From contig JAQWRT010000071.1 in NCBI GenBank assembly GCA_029243605.1, positions 1 through 52,448 on the forward strand: 52,448 nt of DNA, given 5' to 3'. Below the pieces are notes generated by a model, which saw only the letters and a program-made list of their open reading frames with translations, searched no databases and was not told the DNA's origin. Made by a program: the position numbers and the translations under genes. This document shows, in pieces, positions 33,914 to 42,161 of this stretch (the stretch's first letter is position 1; each line of letters begins with the position of its first letter). Origin of the DNA: Myxococcota bacterium. GTDB lineage: Bacteria > Myxococcota_A > UBA9160 > UBA4427.

Positions 33914-36724
33914 TTAATCCCAATCGTTGGTGTTGTGACAGCTTTCGCAGTCTGTCCGCCCTCGATGCTCGTTATCGTTAGGCCTCTCATCGAGGTGACA
34001 AACCGCGCAATCCGCCTGAACCGACCGATGGCGGAAGTTCCAATTATTTGTCGAATGGCAATTGTCGCACTGAGTCACTTGCGCGTGTACGGAGTCGTTC
34101 GGCTTGCCTTCGGCGTCGTTGCCGTTGTGGCAATTCAAGCAGTTCCCGAGGGCGTCTCCGTGATCGAAGTCTACGTTCGACCAGGATCCCGGTGTATGGC
34201 AGGCCCCGCAGTTGTTCGTCGTGGAAAGGTGATCGGGCGTCTTGCCCTCGGCGAGCACCCCATCATGGCAAGTCGAGCAATTCCCCACGGCATCGTCGTG
34301 GTTGAAGTTGACATTTGACCAGACACCCGGAACATGACAGCTCTCACAATTGTTCGTCGTTGGCAGATGGTTGGGTATTTTTCCTATGGCCGAAAGGCCG
34401 TTGTGGCAGCTGTAGCAATTCCCGGTCACCCCGACATGATCAAAGTTCACACTCAGCCAATCCGAGGTCGACGTGTGACAGACGTTACAGGGACTTGTCG
34501 TCAGGGTATGGCCCAGAGGCTTGCCGGTCGCATCGATCCCGTTATGACAGGTCGGGCAGCTCGCGAGAACATTCCCGTGATCGAAATTGACAGTCGACCA
34601 GGATCCGATTGAGTGGCAGGACTCGCAATCATTGGTGGTCGGCAGATGGCCAGCGTCCTTGCCCGTCGCGGTCGTTCCGTTGTGACAACTCACACAATTC
34701 GTGGCGGGGTCAGGGTGCACAAAGTGAACATTCGACCAAGAATCCCCAGCGGTGTGGCAACTGTCACACGGATCGGTAGTAGGCACATGCCCTGAAGGTT
34801 TGCCCGTAGCATCGATTCCATTGTGGCAGCTTGCACAAGTCCCCGTCACTCCGGAATGGTCAAACTGGACGTTCAGCCATGATGTACCCGCCGAGTGGCA
34901 TGTGTCGCATGGGCTGTTCGTAGCGAGGTGGCCCGGGGATTTCCCCGTCGCATCGATCCCGTTATGACAACTCGCGCAGGTGCCTGTCACTCCGGAATGA
35001 TCGAACTGAACGTTCGACCAGGAGATGCCGGCCTGGTGGCAGTTGTCGCAGGGGCTGTTGGTGGCGAGATGTCCCGACGGTTTGCCCGTCGCTTCCGTTC
35101 CGTTGTGGCAACTCGCGCAGGTGCCTGTCACTCCGGAATGGTCGAATTGGATATTAAGCCAGGAGGCTCCTGCTGAGTGGCAGGTATCGCAAGGGCTGGT
35201 CGTAGCAATATGACCAGAAGGCTTCCCGGTAGCATCGAGTCCGTTATGACAACTCGCGCAGGTGCCTGTCACTCCGGAATGATCGAAATCGATATTCAGC
35301 CAGGAAGTCCCCGAAGAGTGACAGGTATCGCAGGGGCTCGTCGTAGCGATATGCCCTGGCGACTTTCCGGTCGCGTCTGTTCCGTTGTGGCAACTCGCGC
35401 AGGTGCCTGTCACTCCGGAATGATCGAACTGTACGTTGAGCCATGATGTACCCGCTGCGTGGCACGAATCGCAGGGGCTCGTAGTCGCCACGTGGCCAGG
35501 CGGCTTTCCCGTCGCCTCGATTCCATTATGACAATTGGCGCAGGCTTCGGTGATCCCGGAATGATCGAAGCGCACCACCGACCAAGACACCCCAGCTTCA
35601 TGGCAGGTATCGCAGGAAGCGACCGTCACGATATGACCGGGAGACTTTCCGGTCGCATCGAACCCATTATGACAAGTCGAACAAATCCCCGTAACGCCTT
35701 CGTGGTTGAAACCTGCTCCTGCCCACGTCAGGGTCCGATGGCAATCCTCACAAACGAAGGAGGACTGGGGGTGCCCGATAGATTTCCCCATGGCCTCAAC
35801 CCCATTATGGCAGTCGACACAACTACCGAGGACCGCCGCATGATCGATTCGCGAGGGGATCCAGGCAGCCTGAAGGTGGCAATCCTGGCATTGGTTGGTG
35901 CTCCGGATATGCGATGGGCTCCGGCCGGAATCACTGCGAATTCCGCTGCCGTCGTGGCAGATCGAACAACGGGTGGGCGTCCCCTCAAAGAGGCCTGCCA
36001 CATGGCAGTTCTCGCAGGCCACCCGCTCGTGGCCACCGGTTAGAGGAAAACGCGTACGAAAATGGTCGAAGTCCGCCGCGGAATCAGCGATTCCCAGCGG
36101 GGCCGCGCCCGCAGGAAGGATTTCATCTCCGGCTTCGGATTCGACCAGTGGAGCCAGGGCCCCTTCGGTCTTCCCAGGACCCGTAACCGGCCATTCCGAA
36201 GCCGCGGACTCGGGTTTCTCCAAAGAGGATGGCGCCGGCGCCACGACCGGAGCGGCGGCAACCGGAGCCGCGACGACCGCCTCCTTCTTGACCGGTTTTT
36301 TTGAAGCCCGGAAATCCAGAACGATTCGAGGCGGGTCAAGAAGCACCATCTCCTTCATCCTGACCCCGGGCTCACTGATCTGGATGAGAGCCGTGGAAGA
36401 ATCTGGGCCTCCAGCGGAAATACTGATTTCGCCTACAGGGGCCTCGGGAGATCGGATAGTCCGGGGAGACGCGCTGGCCGCAAGGGAAACGAGCACGTCG
36501 TTCCCGCTGCCTGCGCGTCCCACTTTGTAGGAAGCCTTCTCATCGAGCTCGAAAACGATGCGGACATAGCCCTTATGCGCCCCAACCCTGAATTTGACGA
36601 GTTCAGCCGCCTGTGCTGAAACAAAGGGGAGCAGTACAAGAAATGTCGTGAAGGCCAGGGGGAGCGCAAAGCGCAACCCAAGCCCCTGGCGTAAACCCCG
36701 ATGATAACGAGTCAGAATCCCCAT
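33914..36724 (-). CDS. AMIN-domain multiheme cytochrome c with 31 CXXCH motifs
   Basis: A 936-residue exported protein. A signal peptide ends about residue 40 (VSAQA). Residues 41-145 resemble an AMIN domain (VRIVFELDEKASYKV, PPRIVLDFRAS), a fold that binds peptidoglycan in AmiC. An Ala/Pro linker follows, then about 700 residues with 31 CXXCH motifs, so up to 31 c-type hemes. Much of this is a 47-residue repeat with two hemes each (CHNG..ATGK..GH..T..PCD.CH..G.SW..V.FDH). The ATG at 36724 has GAGGAGG five bases upstream. It follows the 21-heme gene by ten bases, so they form one operon. A periplasmic electron wire fixed to the cell wall is inferred. Confidence 0.92.
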   Translation of the reverse strand: MGILTRYHRGLRQGLGLRFALPLAFTTFLVLLPFVSAQAAELVKFRVGAHKGYVRIVFELDEKASYKVGRAGSGNDVLVSLAASASPRTIRSPEAPVGEISISAGGPDSSTALIQISEPGVRMKEMVLLDPPRIVLDFRASKKPVKKEAVVAAPVAAAPVVAPAPSSLEKPESAASEWPVTGPGKTEGALAPLVESEAGDEILPAGAAPLGIADSAADFDHFRTRFPLTGGHERVACENCHVAGLFEGTPTRCSICHDGSGIRSDSGRSPSHIRSTNQCQDCHLQAAWIPSRIDHAAVLGSCVDCHNGVEAMGKSIGHPQSSFVCEDCHRTLTWAGAGFNHEGVTGICSTCHNGFDATGKSPGHIVTVASCDTCHEAGVSWSVVRFDHSGITEACANCHNGIEATGKPPGHVATTSPCDSCHAAGTSWLNVQFDHSGVTGTCASCHNGTDATGKSPGHIATTSPCDTCHSSGTSWLNIDFDHSGVTGTCASCHNGLDATGKPSGHIATTSPCDTCHSAGASWLNIQFDHSGVTGTCASCHNGTEATGKPSGHLATNSPCDNCHQAGISWSNVQFDHSGVTGTCASCHNGIDATGKSPGHLATNSPCDTCHSAGTSWLNVQFDHSGVTGTCASCHNGIDATGKPSGHVPTTDPCDSCHTAGDSWSNVHFVHPDPATNCVSCHNGTTATGKDAGHLPTTNDCESCHSIGSWSTVNFDHGNVLASCPTCHNGIDATGKPLGHTLTTSPCNVCHTSTSDWLSVNFDHVGVTGNCYSCHNGLSAIGKIPNHLPTTNNCESCHVPGVWSNVNFNHDDAVGNCSTCHDGVLAEGKTPDHLSTTNNCGACHTPGSWSNVDFDHGDALGNCLNCHNGNDAEGKPNDSVHAQVTQCDNCHSTNNWNFRHRSVQADCAVCHLDERPNDNEHRGRTDCESCHNTNDWD
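34833..35560 (-). repeat. 141-bp tandem repeats coding paired hemes
   Basis: The motif GTCACTCCGGAATG recurs at an exact 141-base spacing (units begin near 34833, 34974, 35115, 35256 and 35397; a diverged one near 35538). Each unit encodes 47 residues with two CXXCH motifs. The high nucleotide identity, including synonymous sites, suggests recent expansion or gene conversion. Confidence 0.9.
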
Positions 36725-36734
36725 ATTGGCCTCC

Positions 36735-38330
36735 TCAACGCGGCATCCGAACGTCCTCCCAAGAACGTTCGACGTGGCAGGTTTCGCAGCGTTCCCCAAA
36801 TCCACCCCGATGAGGGTCGTCTAGGGAATGGCACGCACCGCAACTCTTCGAAAGCTGTACCGAATCCGTTGCCGCTACGGAATGACAAGCTTGACATCCG
36901 AGGCCCTGATGAGCGCCCTCGAGAGGAAAATCGGTAGAGCGCGAGTGGTCAAAGCGCCAGAGGCTCCAGGCATTGGGATTGTGACAATCACCACAAGCCG
37001 TTCCCAGGGCTCTGTCGTGCTCATCATCCTTTGAGTGACAATCGACGCAAGCTTCCGAGGTGTCGTGAAAGCGTTTGTCGTCGTGACACTCGCCGCAACC
37101 GGCAACCACGTGCATTCCCAGTAGCGGAAAAGCGGTCATATCGTGATCAAAGGTCAAATCGCTCGTCCACGCCTCCGCACCATGGCAATCATCGCAGCGA
37201 GTCCCGAGCTGTCCGTCGTGCAGGTCACTCTCACTATGACAATCGGAGCATTCTTGGGAGAGTGTCTCCTCACCGAGAACTCCGTGGTGGCATGTCGTAC
37301 AGGAGAGTGAACCGTGGGCCCCCTCTAGGGCGAAATCGGCTTCGCGCTCGTGGTTGAAGACACTGCGGGTCCACCCTTTCGGAGAGTGGCAATCCTCACA
37401 TTTTCCACCGAAGCTCCCGTCGTGATCATCCTGGGCGGCATGACAAACCGCACAGGACGGATCAAGGTCCTTCGCCGGCCCCGCCGCCTTGCTCAAGTGG
37501 CAATCATTGCAGGCCACCTCGGCGTGTTCCCCGATGAGGGCGAAATCGGTGTTCTCGTCGTGATCAAAACTCCCCTCCTCCCATTCCTCTGTAGTGTGAC
37601 AATCGCCACAAGCGTACCCCATCTTCCCCCGGTGGGAGTCCTGGGAGGCGTGGCAATCCTTGCACTCGCTCAGAGTTTCTTCGTAACGATCTCCGGGGTG
37701 GCAAAGACCGCAATCCGCGGTGAGATGGGCCCCGAGGAGCGGAAAATCTGTTTCGTCGTGATCGAACCTGGCGCTATCCCAACCCGTGGACTCATGGCAG
37801 TCCGCGCAGTCCTCCCCCAGCTGCCCATCGTGGCGATCGTCGTCGAGGTGGCAGTCGATGCACAGGCTCGGAGCCTCGCGATACGGCTCGCCGCTGGCGT
37901 GGCACGAGGTGCAAGCCACAGAGGGGTGAGCTCCCTCCAGGGCGAAGTCCGTCACGTCATGATCGAAGGTCTCGGGAGCGAGGCCCACGATGTCGGCGCC
38001 TCGACCCCGATGCTCGGGATGGCAGGTTCGACAGTCGGGATTGTGGCCTGGGTTCTGTCTGCCGTGGAAACCCTGCTCGGCTTCGACGTCGGCGGCGACC
38101 TCCTCGTGACAGTCGAGGCAGAGCCCGATCTGCGCACCGCCATCGAAAGCGCGGTGACAGCTTTCGCAGTCCTCTTCGATGTCCGCGTGGCCCTCGATGA
38201 CGGGCCCCGGCATGATCAACGTCTTGATGTCCGCTCCATGAGCGGGAACCGACGAGCCGAACGCGGACAGAACAAGGGGAGCGAGCAGAAGCAGCACTCG
38301 CTGAAATCCCCCGTGATGTCTCTCTCTCAA
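36735..38330 (-). CDS. Multiheme cytochrome c with 21 CXXCH motifs
   Basis: A 531-residue exported cytochrome, cytochrome c3-like. A signal peptide (VLLLLAPLVLSAFGSSVPAHG) precedes PGPVIEGHADIEEDCESCH, and 21 CXXCH motifs run to the end. A three-heme repeat is visible (DDDRHDGQLGEDCADCH..W..ARFDHDETDFPLLGAH...C..CH). Free histidines between motifs (DDxH, FDHD, GAH) could be distal ligands. It is the second gene of the operon, 20 bases after the b-type cytochrome gene, and probably passes electrons from that protein to the 31-heme one. Order of transfer is inference. Confidence 0.93.
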   Translation of the reverse strand: MRERHHGGFQRVLLLLAPLVLSAFGSSVPAHGADIKTLIMPGPVIEGHADIEEDCESCHRAFDGGAQIGLCLDCHEEVAADVEAEQGFHGRQNPGHNPDCRTCHPEHRGRGADIVGLAPETFDHDVTDFALEGAHPSVACTSCHASGEPYREAPSLCIDCHLDDDRHDGQLGEDCADCHESTGWDSARFDHDETDFPLLGAHLTADCGLCHPGDRYEETLSECKDCHASQDSHRGKMGYACGDCHTTEEWEEGSFDHDENTDFALIGEHAEVACNDCHLSKAAGPAKDLDPSCAVCHAAQDDHDGSFGGKCEDCHSPKGWTRSVFNHEREADFALEGAHGSLSCTTCHHGVLGEETLSQECSDCHSESDLHDGQLGTRCDDCHGAEAWTSDLTFDHDMTAFPLLGMHVVAGCGECHDDKRFHDTSEACVDCHSKDDEHDRALGTACGDCHNPNAWSLWRFDHSRSTDFPLEGAHQGLGCQACHSVAATDSVQLSKSCGACHSLDDPHRGGFGERCETCHVERSWEDVRMPR

Positions 38331-38350
38331 TCTCTCGACCTCGATGGCAT

Positions 38351-39259
38351 CTAGTACATATGAACGGCCATCACGTGAACGATAGCCGTCGCGTAGAGGA
38401 GAAAAGCGAGCGGAAGATGTGCGACGTGCCAGAGACCAAAAAGTCGCTCGTAAAGGGAGAAGTCAGCCACTGACCTGACCGCGGCAATATACGCTCGAAC
38501 GGCTCGCTTCGCCCTTCTTGTCGCATCCCTGCTTCGGTCCGACCGACTCTGTCTGAGCAGGCGGAGCGCCTTCCGGCGTGCTGCTCGCGAGGTCCACGGA
38601 ACGACGAAAAGATTTTTGGCCGTGGATACCTCGTTGGAACCATCCCCCAGAATATGAATTTCAAAATCCTTCAAAGCGTCGAGAACGTTGGCGGCAGCCC
38701 CCTCTTCAACGAGCCGAGATCGCGTTGTTTCCAGGCCCTGGCGCATATCCGACAGAGTTTTGCGGCGCCCGGTCAGCAACTCAAAAATATGCCTGTAGAT
38801 GACCCGGCCTGCGATTCCGCTCGAAGCCACCGTGAGGGTGCAGATGAGCGCGAGATTGGCGTTGAGGGACCCCATACGAAAATTGGCGTGGTAGAGAATG
38901 GCCAGTGGTCCGATCAACCCGAAGAGCATGTGAACCTCAAACCAGGTCGTAATTCTGCCCCAATCCCGTGCGAATTTGAGACGCTTGCGTAGCGGATAAA
39001 AAAGGAGGAGCGTCATCAGGCTCAAGCCGGTGATCCCGAAGGCGTAACCGAGCCCCTGATCGGGTACGAACCAGCGGTCTTCCCGCATCCACCAACCCAG
39101 GCCGATCGCTGCGGCGACGACCATCTGGGCCGGTCCGATAAAGCTCCCCGGTTGCCCCAGGGTCGACTGTGACTTCCTGCTGGGGGCTCTTGTTCGCGGC
39201 TTCTCCACCCCACCCGCCGATCCCTCGGCGCTCACGACGGATTCACCTTCAGAGGGCAA
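38351..39259 (-). CDS. b-type membrane cytochrome
   Basis: A 302-residue protein with about six membrane helices. Histidine pairs His110/His124 and His281/His295 are each 14 residues apart within helices (WFEVHMLFGLIGPLAILYH; LWHVAHLPLAFLLYATAIVH), the spacing used by two-heme b-type cytochromes. Additional His157, His278 and His300 are present. A basic cytoplasmic or periplasmic loop of about 90 residues lies between. I infer a quinol dehydrogenase feeding the downstream multiheme cytochromes. The TTG start at 39259 is weak; GTG 39235, preceded by GAAGGTGA, is an alternative. Confidence 0.75.
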   Translation of the reverse strand: MPSEGESVVSAEGSAGGVEKPRTRAPSRKSQSTLGQPGSFIGPAQMVVAAAIGLGWWMREDRWFVPDQGLGYAFGITGLSLMTLLLFYPLRKRLKFARDWGRITTWFEVHMLFGLIGPLAILYHANFRMGSLNANLALICTLTVASSGIAGRVIYRHIFELLTGRRKTLSDMRQGLETTRSRLVEEGAAANVLDALKDFEIHILGDGSNEVSTAKNLFVVPWTSRAARRKALRLLRQSRSDRSRDATRRAKRAVRAYIAAVRSVADFSLYERLFGLWHVAHLPLAFLLYATAIVHVMAVHMY

Positions 39260-39374
39260 ACCCTCTCACTCACCAGCATCTCAAAATGTCCTTCCAAGCC
39301 GAGCCCAAGCCGGCAAAAAAACCGTAGTCTTTTTGCTTCACTTGGAAAAATTAGATCGGGAAATCCAGATGTTG

Positions 39375-39391
39375 GAGTCCTATAGAGACTC
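39375..39391. promoter_or_regulatory. Inverted repeat upstream of the cytochrome operon
   Basis: GAGTC and GACTC flank a seven-base centre (CTATAGA), about 115 bases before the cytochrome b start. Its spacing and position fit a regulator-binding site for the minus-strand operon, but no regulator gene is nearby, so this is speculative. Confidence 0.3.
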
Positions 39392-39833
39392 TATCGTCCA
39401 AAAGCTTGAAGGAGCTTACGCCTAACTTTCCCCGGGTAGATTACTTCGCCGTAATGTCTCTGGGATCCGGCCCCTTCCGAACGGCCGCGCGGATGCTGCG
39501 AGAACGATGCCGGCCCCACTCGTCCCCCTCGGGGAATCGGGTCTCGAGCCGCCTGCTCACCCGGGCCTTTCTGTTCGGACGACCCAGACCCCGGACTGGT
39601 TTCCCCGCTTGGAAGAAAGAGCCGGAAAAAACTGGGGGCAGCGGGGCCTCGGCCGAGGGGGATGCTCCTCGGGGGATGCCGGCCTGGACCCGAGGAGCAG
39701 AACTCGAGGCTACCCCGGGGGGCATAAAGAGTCGAATGCCGTACGGACAGGTCGGGCTCCTACACCGACTCTTGGACGACTCCGGCTCGGGAGGGCCTTG
39801 AGCCGCCTGGGGGAGCATCCGCCTCCCCGCACA

Positions 39834-39892
39834 GAAAAATCCCGGGATCGGGCCTAGACCCCAAAGCGGCTACGACATCCGCGATCCCGGGA
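39834..39892 (-). terminator. Terminator-like structure in the purU-cytochrome gap
   Basis: CCCGGGATCG (39841-39850) pairs perfectly with CGATCCCGGG (39882-39891). On the minus strand the stem is followed by ATTTTTCTG. The 31-base loop is longer than usual and may itself fold. It would end a minus-strand transcript coming from about 40000-40140. Confidence 0.5.
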
Positions 39893-39894
39893 AC

Positions 39895-39969
39895 GGTGGC
39901 GCTGGGAACCTGCGTCCCCGCAGCACCTAAAACTGACGGTGATACTTGGCGCGCTAAGTCGCCGCCACC
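39895..39969. ncRNA. Candidate structured RNA, family unknown
   Basis: GGTGGCG (39895-39901) pairs with CGCCACC (39963-39969). Inside lie three smaller hairpins: CTGGGA...TCC..CAG, CACC...GGTG, and ACTT...AAGT. The result is a four-way junction of about 75 bases on either strand. It lacks tRNA signatures (no TTCRA loop). On the plus strand, CCTAAAACTG and an upstream GGGCC...CCCC recall 6S RNA sequence, but no 6S closing stem was found. Strand and function are open. Confidence 0.35.
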
Positions 39970-39998
39970 TCACTCGTCGTAGTGCTACGTTGATTCAT
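39954..39998 (-). CDS. Possible 14-residue leader peptide
   Basis: ATG 39998 is preceded by a strong GGAGGTGAGA. The frame encodes MNQRSTTTSEVAAT and stops at TAG. Three consecutive threonine codons and the structured RNA plus terminator-like stem just downstream resemble an attenuator layout, but no threonine gene follows. It could equally be chance. Confidence 0.25.
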   Translation of the reverse strand: MNQRSTTTSEVAAT

Positions 39999-40289
39999 TC
40001 TCACCTCCATGCCGGCATAGTGACGAATGGCGAGTCCCCATATTTCCTCGCCTGGTTCCCGGGCCGAGGTGGGCGCCGTGTCCGCCCCTCCGGGCCGCCC
40101 GCACCCCGCGCTCCTAATGAACGCACAGCCCGAACTCGGGAATGAGTGAGATCCCCTCAGAGACCACCTTATCGGAAGGATCGAGTCCCTTCCAGCGTTC
40201 TCTGCCCCCAGGGCGTCAAATATTCTCCTCCGAGGGCTGGCCGCGTGGCTCCCGGTCAATGAATATGGTGCCCCCAGAAGGAGTCTCGC

Positions 40290-41180
40290 GTGTCCGCCTC
40301 GGAAAACCCAAGCCCCACAGCCACCCTGCTCGTCGCCTGCGACGATTGCCCCGGGCTCGTGGCGGCGCTCGCCCAGGCGCTCTACAACCAGGGCGCAAAT
40401 ATTCTTCATGCGGAGCAGCACACCGATAGCGTCGCCGGCCGGTTCTTCCAGCGGATCCGCTTCGAGGATGCCGAACTCATGGGCCCAGACCGCGAGGCCG
40501 CCGAAAGCAGGCTACTCGCCACGGTCCGCACCGTCGGCGCTCGCTACGACATGAAATGGCAGCTTCGATTTGAGGAGAGGCCCATGCGCATGGCCATCTT
40601 CGTTTCGAAGACCGACCACTGCCTCTATGATCTGCTCCTTCGGCACCGCTCGGGTGAACTTCTTTGTGAGATCCCGCTCATCGTGAGCAACCACGAGAGC
40701 CTTCGGCCAGTGGCCGAGCAGTTCGGGGTGCCCTTTCAGGTTTTCCCCATCGACTCAAAGAGCAAGGCAGAGGTCGAAGTCAGAGAACTCGAGATGCTCG
40801 CGGAAAACGAAATCGACCTCGTCGTCATGGCTCGCTACATGCAAATCCTGACTGAAGATTTCATCGGCCAGTTCAAGGAGCGGATCATCAACATCCATCA
40901 CTCCTTTCTGCCTGCCTTTGCTGGGGGGCGCCCCTACCATCAGGCTTTCGACCGAGGCGTCAAACTAATTGGTGCCACCGCTCACTATGCAACGGGCGAT
41001 CTCGACGAAGGGCCTATTATCGAGCAGGACGTCATCCACGTCAGTCATCGTGAATCGGTCGCCGATCTGGTTCGCCTGGGCAAAGATGTGGAGCGAACAG
41101 TTCTCTCCCGTGCCGTGCGTCTTCACCTCGAAAGTCGCATCTTCGTTCACGACAATCGAACGGTGGTCTTTACCGGATGA
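40290..41180 (+). CDS. purU: Formyltetrahydrofolate deformylase
   Basis: A 296-residue cytoplasmic enzyme that hydrolyses 10-formyl-THF to THF and formate, balancing one-carbon pools and supplying formate to purine synthesis. Residues about 10-90 form an ACT regulatory domain; residues 100-290 form the formyltransferase fold. Catalytic Asn201 and His203 (INIHHSFLPAF) and Asp239 (GDLDEGPIIEQDV) are present. The start is GTG 40290, six bases after AGAAGGAG. Its stop overlaps the next gene's ATG. Confidence 0.95.
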   Translation: MSASENPSPTATLLVACDDCPGLVAALAQALYNQGANILHAEQHTDSVAGRFFQRIRFEDAELMGPDREAAESRLLATVRTVGARYDMKWQLRFEERPMRMAIFVSKTDHCLYDLLLRHRSGELLCEIPLIVSNHESLRPVAEQFGVPFQVFPIDSKSKAEVEVRELEMLAENEIDLVVMARYMQILTEDFIGQFKERIINIHHSFLPAFAGGRPYHQAFDRGVKLIGATAHYATGDLDEGPIIEQDVIHVSHRESVADLVRLGKDVERTVLSRAVRLHLESRIFVHDNRTVVFTG

Positions 41181-42142
41181 ATCTTCGACTCGTTCTCATT
41201 TTTGGCCTAATGGCAGTGATCGCCATCGCGTGGTCCGCTTCCTTCGTCGTCTTACGCGCCGCCGAACTGGGCGCCCTTGTCGGTCCGCTCGAGGAGCGAC
41301 ACTTCCCCTCGCTCACCGTCGTCGCCGTAGGAACGGGGAGCGACTATGAAAACCCCGAAAGACTCGGCCCGTCCACCGCCCTCGCTTGGGGGAGCAATAT
41401 TGTTCTGGTCGATGCTGGCCGCGGGCTCAGTGAGGCCCTGCGCAACTCATTGATCCCGGTCAAACAGCCGCGACTGATCCTGCTCTCCAACGTATTGCCC
41501 GTCAATACGGTGGGCCTCGACGATATTATCTACACGGGTTGGCTCGAGGACCGCGAAGAACCGATTCGGGTTCTGGGCCCCGCCGGAAGTACGGCGCTCA
41601 TCGAGGGATTGCTGGCGGCTCATGCCGCCGGAGCTCAGGCCCTGGGACGCGCGCTTCCTCTCTCCGCCGCTGGCGACCGGGTTCAGGTAGAAGAGGTCGG
41701 CGATGGCTACACCGAGGAAATCGATGGTGTCCGTTTAACAGCGGGGGCCCTCCCCGGGGGTCCCCTCGCCACTCTGGCTTGGCGTTTCGAACGCGGGAAA
41801 CGGTCGGTCGTCGTCTCTGGGGCCGGCTGGGCCCCCGAGGCCCTTGCCGAATTCGCTCGCGACACCGACCTCCTGGTTCATGAAGCGGTCTTCGTGCCAC
41901 CTCCCGAAGACATCGAGGGTGCGGGCATTATCGCGGACCCCGAGCGACTGATTCGAGAGGCTGAATTCCACACCTCGATCGAATCGGTTGGCGGCCTGGC
42001 GACGGACGCCCGGGCGCGGCAGCTCGCCCTGATCCGTATGAGACCTCCCCCCTTCTACAACTTCCAGGTCAAGGCCATCGTGGGTCAGAGCTACGACGGA
42101 ACCATCTTGATCCCCGAGGATGGCGACGAATTAACACCCTAG
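41177..42142 (+). CDS. Membrane-anchored MBL-fold protein lacking zinc ligands
   Basis: A 321-residue protein with an N-terminal membrane helix and a metallo-beta-lactamase fold similar to RNase Z or arylsulfatase-like hydrolases: LTVVAVGTGSDYEN, NIVLVDAGRG, DTDLLVHEAVF. The HxHxDH motif expected after RLILL reads SNVLPV, and the final His position is replaced in LALIRMRPPP. It is probably catalytically dead towards zinc-dependent hydrolysis, or has a changed role. The ATG overlaps the purU stop (ATGA), so translation is coupled. Confidence 0.85.
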   Translation: MNLRLVLIFGLMAVIAIAWSASFVVLRAAELGALVGPLEERHFPSLTVVAVGTGSDYENPERLGPSTALAWGSNIVLVDAGRGLSEALRNSLIPVKQPRLILLSNVLPVNTVGLDDIIYTGWLEDREEPIRVLGPAGSTALIEGLLAAHAAGAQALGRALPLSAAGDRVQVEEVGDGYTEEIDGVRLTAGALPGGPLATLAWRFERGKRSVVVSGAGWAPEALAEFARDTDLLVHEAVFVPPPEDIEGAGIIADPERLIREAEFHTSIESVGGLATDARARQLALIRMRPPPFYNFQVKAIVGQSYDGTILIPEDGDELTP

Positions 42143-42161
42143 AGCGAGCCGCGGAAGAGGA

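Larger units (their letters stand above)
39260..40289. other. Long intergenic region between cytochrome operon and purU
   Basis: About 1 kb without a recognised gene. The proximal 160 bases include an AT-rich patch and an inverted repeat and probably hold the cytochrome operon promoter. Bases 39400-39820 are GC-rich with several open frames on both strands, none family-like. Bases 39834-40010 hold the hairpins and a short peptide frame. The last 140 bases should contain the purU promoter. Confidence 0.5.

Noticed and set aside
33411..33917. A second functional ankyrin protein
   Set aside because: It lacks a signal peptide and most repeats, and its end runs through the hairpin repeat into the cytochrome stop; it is better explained as a duplication remnant.
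33914..36724. Regular repeats as a CRISPR array
   Set aside because: The period is 141 bases, in frame with coding, and each unit contains heme motifs; there are no short repeats with unique spacers.
37350..38354. A 334-codon plus-strand frame with hydrophobic stretches
   Set aside because: It is antisense to the 21-heme cytochrome; CXXCH codons give Val/Ala-rich antisense runs that mimic membrane segments.
39895..39969. A tRNA gene
   Set aside because: The cloverleaf-like fold has no TTCRA T-loop, wrong loop sizes and no usable anticodon arm on either strand.
39850..40003. A confident 6S RNA (ssrS) call
   Set aside because: GGGCC...CCCC and CCTAAAACTG are in the right order and spacing, but the long closing stem of 6S RNA cannot be formed.
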